Source of the DNA: Thuidium tamariscinum
Taxonomy: Eukaryota; Streptophyta; Bryopsida; Hypnales; Thuidiaceae
Assembly: GCA_947034885.2 (NCBI GenBank)
Contig: OX344749.2
Coordinates: forward strand, 10,493,501-10,557,500
Direction: 5' to 3'
DNA length: 64,000 bases
Made by a program: the position numbers and the translations under genes. The notes below the pieces were generated by a model. That model worked only from the letters and a program-made list of their open reading frames with translations. It was not told where the DNA came from and did no database searches. Below, piece by piece: positions 58,096 to 64,000 of the stretch (its first letter is position 1; each line of letters begins with the position of its first letter).

Positions 58096-60220
58096 CATCC
58101 ACATCAAGCAACTACCATTCAGCACTATTGGTGTATAAAGCAGCTCCTACCAAATTGCTTTACCGATCAATGATACACTATTGGATTTCAGTGTTTGTAT
58201 TTCAGACATTAGTTTGCACAACATTCTTTGTTATATCCAACGTGCACTCTCTAACCTTTGGTGTTGGAAGGGTTGAAAGTCTGGCAACAAATACATGTGC
58301 ACTTAAAACATTATAAAAAACTTGTGTTTTAGATTACAAATTTTAGGTGACATCCAATGATGCAACCCATGTTTTTATGTCCAAACTCACGTCCGCCATA
58401 ACATTTTGATGTTATGGCGGACGTTAGTTTGGACATAAAAACACGGGTTGCATCATTGGATGTCACTTAAAATTCGTCATCTAAAACATAGGTTTCTTAT
58501 AGTGAAATCAAGAGAAGCCACAACATTGCAGCCTAAACATTTGTGATCCTTTTCTTTATGGATTTATCATTTCATAAATGATAGTCACCAGTAGTTTATC
58601 ACCTAATGTCCGTCATAGCACCTTGATGTTATTGTGGACATTAATGTTGACATTCAAACATGGGTTGTAACATTGATTGTGACCTAAAATTTGTCATTTA
58701 AAACACAAATATTTTATAATGAGGCAAAGACAGGTCTTGTAATCGCATATAAAGAAAAGCTAGAATAATGCATGAGTATGACTTGCATAACAAGCAAACT
58801 ACACAACCAATGACGCTAGCGTTTGAGCGTGGAGCGGTGAGCTTGTGAGCTGCAAGCGTAAAGCTTGTGAGCGGTGAGCCCCAATAAGTTTAGTTTTCTT
58901 AAGTTCATTTCAAAAATTCTCAAAAATTCTATAAAACTTTATTATTATAATAAGTTTTGTGACCTATGTCTGTGTCCCCTATAACCGTGGATTGTCATGG
59001 AATGTTATATTGCATAGCCCTAAATTGTTTAGAAAAGGCATGTAAACTTCCAAAGTTGTGTGCAAAGTTAGAACAATTTTTATAATTTATTAAGGCACTA
59101 AACTTTCAAACCAATATAGGTGTAATAATCCCATATTACTCTTCCAATAGTCAATTATATTATTTGGGCTACCTAAAGTGTATTGGTACAAGTGTGTATA
59201 AAGGATGAATGAACTACTTTTGATTAAGGGTTTAGGATGTCTATGTAAACCACTACAATCCAAGGGTGGTAGGTTTAGGGTGTAAAAATATGACATTCCG
59301 TTAAAATGGCACATTTTCTTCCTCTACTACTAAGCCTCTATGTCAAAATGACACTTGAAATTTGTCAAAGTGGCACATGGAATATGTCAAAATGATAATG
59401 GTTTGGATTTTTTTGGATATCAACATTGACATTTAGATGCTTTTATGTTTTTTATGATGTTCATTTGAGGATGTTATTTTTTATGTTAAAACAATTAGAT
59501 GTCAATGAAGATATTAAAAAAAATTATTCCCAAAAACTTAAGAATGTAAAAAAAACACAAGTTCAAACTTATAGTGCCCTACCACTGTTATCCTTCATCC
59601 GGTTAAGTATGCTCGTAAGGAGAACTTCAATCACCTCTAGAGACACTTTTTCCCTTGCCATTTGATTTTTTTTCCGATTTTGAATGAAGTTTGAATAAAG
59701 ACTCATCCATGCAAAGTACATACTTCTAATGAAGTGCCATCCACAACTAGTCTTTATAGCTCTCAAATGAGAACCTTAGACGAGCACTTTAGATCCAATA
59801 GTGATCATCAGTCTACATTAGAAGCAAAATGAAGCCTCAAATGGGCCGTTTCGACCTTGTTCCCTGTATTGGGAATATAATAATGAAATATTTATTTATT
59901 TATTTTTAAAATTAGCTTTGAAAGGCCAAGTAGAAGGCCCACCTTGGAAGGCCAAGTGGCCCACTTTGAAAGGCAGGCCCGCTTTTATGGGTCGGCAAGC
60001 CTACCTTCAAGGCAAGCGGCTTGCCTGCAGAGGTCGACTGTTTTTTTGGTTTTAAGAAAAAATTAAATTTAAATTTAAATTTTTTTTGGGTGACGAAGCA
60101 GAGTCCTAGCCACCTCGGCTGCTTGTGTGTACTAGCATATTCTCAGTTCAATAGAGCTCCCAAGTTTGAGAACACAGAGATAATTCACAGCCCTTTTGAA
60201 GCCTCATTTATCTTCTAATG
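58096..60220. repeat. right arm of 4.8-kb giant inverted repeat
   Basis: Reverse complement of 55,452-57,576. Spot comparison over several hundred bases (for example 58,372-58,491, 58,972-59,040, 60,052-60,112) showed no differences beyond the one at 58,137. Such identity implies very recent origin, continual gene conversion, or an assembly fold-back. Confidence 0.95.
58309..58504. mobile_element. CACTA-type hairpin MITE, mirror copy
   Basis: The same MITE as 57,168-57,363, duplicated by the inverted repeat rather than by independent insertion, because its flanks are mirrored too. Confidence 0.8.
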
Positions 60221-61550
60221 GCTCTAAAGGAACCCTTAGCCCTCACTCCTAGGCCATTTATAAGTGCAAATTTGAGTTACGGTAACTCCAATTAAAAGTT
60301 TAAAAATTTTAACTTTTGGAAAGTGCACTTTTTGATGAATTTGTCAAGCCAAGGTCATTAGGAATGTTTGTGAGAGAAAATAATGTTTCTTCATTCATTC
60401 CAGGCAGACATTGATAGCTCTTGATATATTGGTCAGTCCATTGTCACGTTGTAAATTCTCGTGAAATTTGATGTCGGTGCTAGTTTTGGTAGTTGGGAAC
60501 GTCAAAATGTCTTCAAACTTGAATGAGCACTTATTTGGCACACAAAATCCTAATCTATTTTTTAATGAGATTTTATTGCAACATATGTAATTTCTAGGAA
60601 TTTACAAATATGTTTGTTTGTGGTTGACTTCCATAGAGTCAATGCAAAATTTCGAAAAAATCCAAAATAAATTGGATAACATTTACGACACTCTTAGATT
60701 CTAAGTATAAGCTCCATGCTCACTTGCACTTGTCTAAATTTAGTAATTTAGAATTCTATTTGCCCAAAGGACAAATTAATTTTCGATACTTGAGAATCTT
60801 AGACAATTGGTGATTCTTCTTACCTCCTCGCATATTTCTACCTTGAAAATACTTCTCTATAGGCTCCAATCGTCACTTTCACTATCTTTGTTGTTCTAGT
60901 ACATCAAATCTGAAAATTACCTACATGGTTCTTTACTTGTAACTGGATTTAGACTCTTGTAAACTCTCTAGATCTAAAATAGATTCTATTGGCTTAGCCA
61001 ATGTCATATGCATCCTTAAAAGGTTGACTTTGCACAAATAGACATTAAGATTGACTAACTCTCACATCCTTACATGTCTTAGAATTGCTAATTATTCTCT
61101 CAATTGCTTATCAAAGATTTAGAATGATAAAAATCACTAGATTTAGGAATTTTCCACCTCTTAAGACATTTCTTCACTACTTTGGTAGAGACTACTACCA
61201 AAGCATTACTAATACTTTTTTTATGTCTTTTTCTTCAATATTTTGGTTAAAATCTGTAAAATATTTGGAAAAAATAGATTGAGAGTTCCAAGTGCCAACT
61301 TGAGGGCTTATACAACCTTTCATCACCATCTTCAATTTTATATTGCATAGGTTGAAAAGATTCTTGGCCTTCAAATGGTGAAGGACTTTAATTAGGTTTA
61401 ATTCTTGCTAAGGATGTAATATTAATTAGTATATTCATTTTCAAATTTCAACTTGATTTTGTATATATTATAGGAGTTTTTCAATTTAGCCGGTGCCAAT
61501 TTCAATTTGGAGGAAATTGGCCAGTGAAAAATCGAAATTGGAGGAAATGA
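60221..61550. other. AT-rich stretch with repeat fragment
   Basis: Around 60,440-60,620 it carries an inverted relative of unit A (TTTTTAATGAGATTTTATTGC, matching GCAATAAAATCTCATTAAAA at 39,422). Otherwise no recognised feature; frame 61,085-61,282 has no domain. Confidence 0.4.
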
Positions 61551-61560
61551 ACCAGTCCTT

Positions 61561-61866
61561 TTGGTAATTCGAAAGATGCAACCAATGTCCATGGAAAAAA
61601 ACCTGGTCGATTTTCATAATGCAAGGAAATTAGCTAATAGACCTCCAAAAATATCCCAATTTTCTAATAATTTTAGTGCATTAATGTCGAAAGGGGAAAT
61701 GTGTCAATCTTCTATTGATGAACACTTGAGTGCCAATGGATATATAAGAGAGTGGTTATGGGTTGTTCATAGGATGTTTTTGGCCCCACTCTATATTTGG
61801 TTTTGTAATTTCAAGGCAAACCACTTAAAAATTTCACAAAAATTTCAATTTCCATCAGAAAATTAA
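61561..61866 (+). CDS. unrecognised 101-codon open frame
   Basis: A frame starting MVIRKMQPMSMEKNLVDF with mixed, protein-like composition and no stop for 101 codons in AT-rich DNA. I recognise no domain. Its 3' third overlaps dispersed repeat S (61,776-61,965), whose other copy at 1028-1230 lacks this frame, so a coding role there is doubtful. It could be a decayed mobile-element or gene exon. Confidence 0.2.
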   Translation: MVIRKMQPMSMEKNLVDFHNARKLANRPPKISQFSNNFSALMSKGEMCQSSIDEHLSANGYIREWLWVVHRMFLAPLYIWFCNFKANHLKISQKFQFPSEN

Positions 61867-61965
61867 AACCCCACTTACGTTTGATTCATGAAACAAATGC
61901 ACACCTATGAAAAATATATGCCCCTTCAGATAGTCAGATTGCAAATCAGGGTGGTAATAGGCTTA
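61776..61965. repeat. dispersed repeat S, copy 2
   Basis: Homologous to 1028-1230, same orientation; ends GGTGGTAATAGGCTTAAG, where a GC-rich island begins. Confidence 0.7.
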
Positions 61966-61969
61966 AGTT

Positions 61970-63250
61970 GAACTTCAGTGCCCTTTCAGTGTTCCGGCCG
62001 TCGTCCTCCCCGTCTTGACCCACCTGCCACTCCGGGCTGACCCACTTGGAATTAGTGTGGGTAGCATCCTGGCAAGTGGCAACAGCTGCTAATGATAATC
62101 CCGGCCCCCCTTTCGAAAAAACTATTCTTCTTCCACGGACCTGGCCATTCCAAGATTGTTGGGTCCTGAAGCCAACGACTACCTCAAGCCTCTTCACTCC
62201 AGAGAAGAGCCACTCCGAAGTCACAGTTCCACGGGCAGTTCCACAAGTTGCAGTTCCAGTGGGAGGCCGAGGTACTAGCTAGTCCAATATAACCTTATTA
62301 CTACCTTATTGATTTCACAGCACACAACATTGAGCAAGCGAAAGCAGGCCCCGCATTTGGGTGCAACATTGTCATCGATCGTCAATCTCCTTGAGTTTGG
62401 TTGGTGCGTTGGCCGGGAGGCGACTGCAATGGAATGGGGTGGAGTCCAGATCCTCACCTCCTTCTGCATTGCATTAATTCAGTCGATTCCAGCACCACTG
62501 AGGCAGACAACTAACTTCGATCATACGGAATAACTTATTCGGTATGTTTTTGGGTGCAGCCAGCAGTCCAGCACTGTCGATCGATGAATATTCGGGCCAC
62601 GAAGGACGTACCCCGCCACTCCCCGGCCAGAAATCCACTGAAAATTGCAGACGGACAGATCGACAGGGGTCCGTCAGTGACTGACTGAGTTCAGTTCCGT
62701 CGGTCAAAGGGAACTGAGGGGAAGATTCAAGATTAAGTTAAGTTAAGATGTTGCTTGTTTGGGTGGCGGGGTACCGTTACTATAGTATGGTTAGCACACA
62801 CGCATTCCCAGAAACGGACACACAGTAAGGTAAACGACCCCATTACGGACAAAATGGCAGCAACCCTGTTGTGGGCGAAATTGAATATACACCATCATTA
62901 CAAATTTACCCATGATGGACTTGCTTCTGCCCGTAATGGGGTAGTTTACCTTGTAGGCCACTCCATTCGGAAAGCCGGGACTCAGTGATAACTTAATTCT
63001 AAGCATAACTGGGGTCAGTCGTCGCTCCTGAAGTCGCTCCCTGTGGCAGGTCAGTCTGGCAAGCAGGTTCAGAGTGGAAATTCCCGCAGAAATTACGTTC
63101 CTGAAGGAGTGGGAGTGTCCTTGCAACCATGACGGCGATGGATGGAGTGCTGCAGTGGTGCCTGCGGCCTGGGCTCCTGCAAATCTGACTGAAGAGACGG
63201 CTTGAGAAGCTGGCTCACGGCTTGCTCGCAGCAACTGAAGAAGGTCAGGT
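61970..63250. other. GC-rich island, no gene recognised
   Basis: An abrupt change to GC-richer sequence. It has a 147-codon minus frame (62,791-63,234) and many overlapping shorter frames on both strands, none with a domain. The 147-codon frame runs through the MITE at 62,828-62,951, arguing against it being a real gene. This is the same type of island as at 13.0-14.25 kb; function unknown. Confidence 0.4.
62828..62951. mobile_element. short MITE with AGGTAAACKACCCCATTACGG ends
   Basis: A 124-bp element whose 22-bp ends are inverted with one mismatch (AGGTAAACGACCCC... / ...GGGGTAGTTTACCT). TA precedes the left end; the right flank is TG, possibly a mutated TA. The termini resemble the TA|AGG ends of family M and of 7156-7374. 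Confidence 0.75.
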
Positions 63251-64000
63251 AAACCAGCCGAAGTTATGATAACACGGCAACAGAAGGACAGGTTTGTCCT
63301 GTTCAGTATTTTTAAAATTTTCTAATTTTTGCCATGTAAAAGATAACGGCGGGTGAGAAATAGGGGAAAAGCAATTGAAATTTTGTTTTTGGACAAAGGA
63401 TGAATTTGTTATGAGTTTTTGAAGTGTGTTGCCTCCATTGGCCACAAAGAGTGAGCTTTGGTCTAGCACCCAAATCCAACAAGCCCATCCATATTGGTCA
63501 TCTTCTTGATCCAAAGCAATTTCACAATATTTCCTATCATGGCCACCTAAAGAAGTCACTTCATGTGGTGAATTTACACTCAAAAGGTAGAAGTTCTAGT
63601 TGCAATTATTGATCTCTCCATCACCGCATCATCTAAGACGTTGATTCTAGCTATGAAGCTACGAATTCAACCTAAAATAGACTGAATCTCATTTATTAAG
63701 AAAAGTTTGTCATGGCATGATGCAAGACTTTTAATGGGTCATTTCCTAGGTCAATGTTTGTGATGGGCCTTTAGCATATCATAGGTTAGTTCACCTAAGG
63801 TCACATAGAAATCTCTCTCCATTTCTTTTGGAAACTATAGTCTTCATTCTCATTAGTATTGCCTCAATTGATGTGCTACTCTTACAAACATGGGGCCACT
63901 CTAAATAGAGCTTCTATCATCAATTACTACAAATTGTAATCCACCCCATGCTTTATGGTGGTAAAATAATAGTGTTCTTTTTTAGAACCTATGCGTTGCA
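63251..64000. other. right edge, nothing firmly recognised
   Basis: A 112-codon minus frame (63,245-63,583) and a 62-codon plus frame (63,424-63,612) overlap; neither has a domain I recognise. The minus frame has protein-like runs (WACWIWVLDQSSLFVANGG) and might be an exon or element remnant. Confidence 0.3.

Noticed and set aside
55906-59766. Identical peptide pairs (for example 55,906-56,103 and 59,569-59,766) as conserved genes
   Set aside because: The identity follows from the giant inverted repeat and is not evidence of selection on protein.
62791-63234. 147-codon minus-strand frame as a gene
   Set aside because: It runs straight through a MITE (62,828-62,951), has no recognisable domain and lies in GC-rich DNA where long chance frames are expected.

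Overview
The window looks like gene-poor, AT-rich nuclear DNA from a eukaryote, most probably a green plant or streptophyte alga. That inference rests on the mobile elements. Several small elements have CACTA-type ends (CACTACAA..., CACTAGTAGAAA). One has a Stowaway-like CTCCCTC terminus flanked by TA. There is a Ty1/copia RNase H remnant with a polypurine tract, and there are hAT and Tc1/mariner transposase remnants. I recognise no intact cellular gene, tRNA, rRNA, operon or CRISPR array. Almost all open frames are short and lack a recognisable domain. The coding traces I do recognise are four broken mobile-element genes.

Layout. 1-9,900 is a mosaic of short terminal-inverted-repeat (TIR) elements and dispersed repeats, with GC-richer patches near 2.0-3.6 kb and 7.6-7.9 kb. 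10.6-12.4 kb holds a decayed hAT/DUF4371-like transposase. 13.0-16.7 kb contains GC-rich islands, TIR elements and a long perfect palindrome that has a near twin at 17.06 kb. 17.9-21.5 kb is a nest of TTAA-flanked elements around a Tc1/mariner C-terminal remnant, followed by degenerate ~175 bp tandem repeats. 22.2-24.0 kb carries a copia remnant abutted by a truncated TTAA-family element. 25.8-26.7 kb is a TIR element containing an array of about nine 19-bp units. 30.3-32.6 kb has two TTAA-bounded elements sharing one TTAA. 39.3-44.1 kb is a degenerate direct duplication, one copy interrupted by a TTAA element and the other by a CACTA-like MITE. 48.9-50.6 kb is a second hAT relic of the ZNF862/KIAA1586-like type. 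52.4-53.9 kb has another TTAA element and a CACTA MITE with a clear 3-bp duplication. 55,452-60,220 is a giant inverted repeat: two 2,125-bp arms with only one mismatch noticed, around a 519-bp spacer. 61.9-63.3 kb is another GC-rich island.

Two things stand out. The first is the near-perfect 4.8-kb inverted repeat, which would give a very long double-stranded RNA if transcribed. The second is a cohort of at least seven non-autonomous elements bounded by TTAA with CCCY-type ends, the signature of the piggyBac superfamily (Kolobok also uses TTAA). No matching transposase is visible here. All functional statements are inference from sequence reading; no database or alignment program was used.
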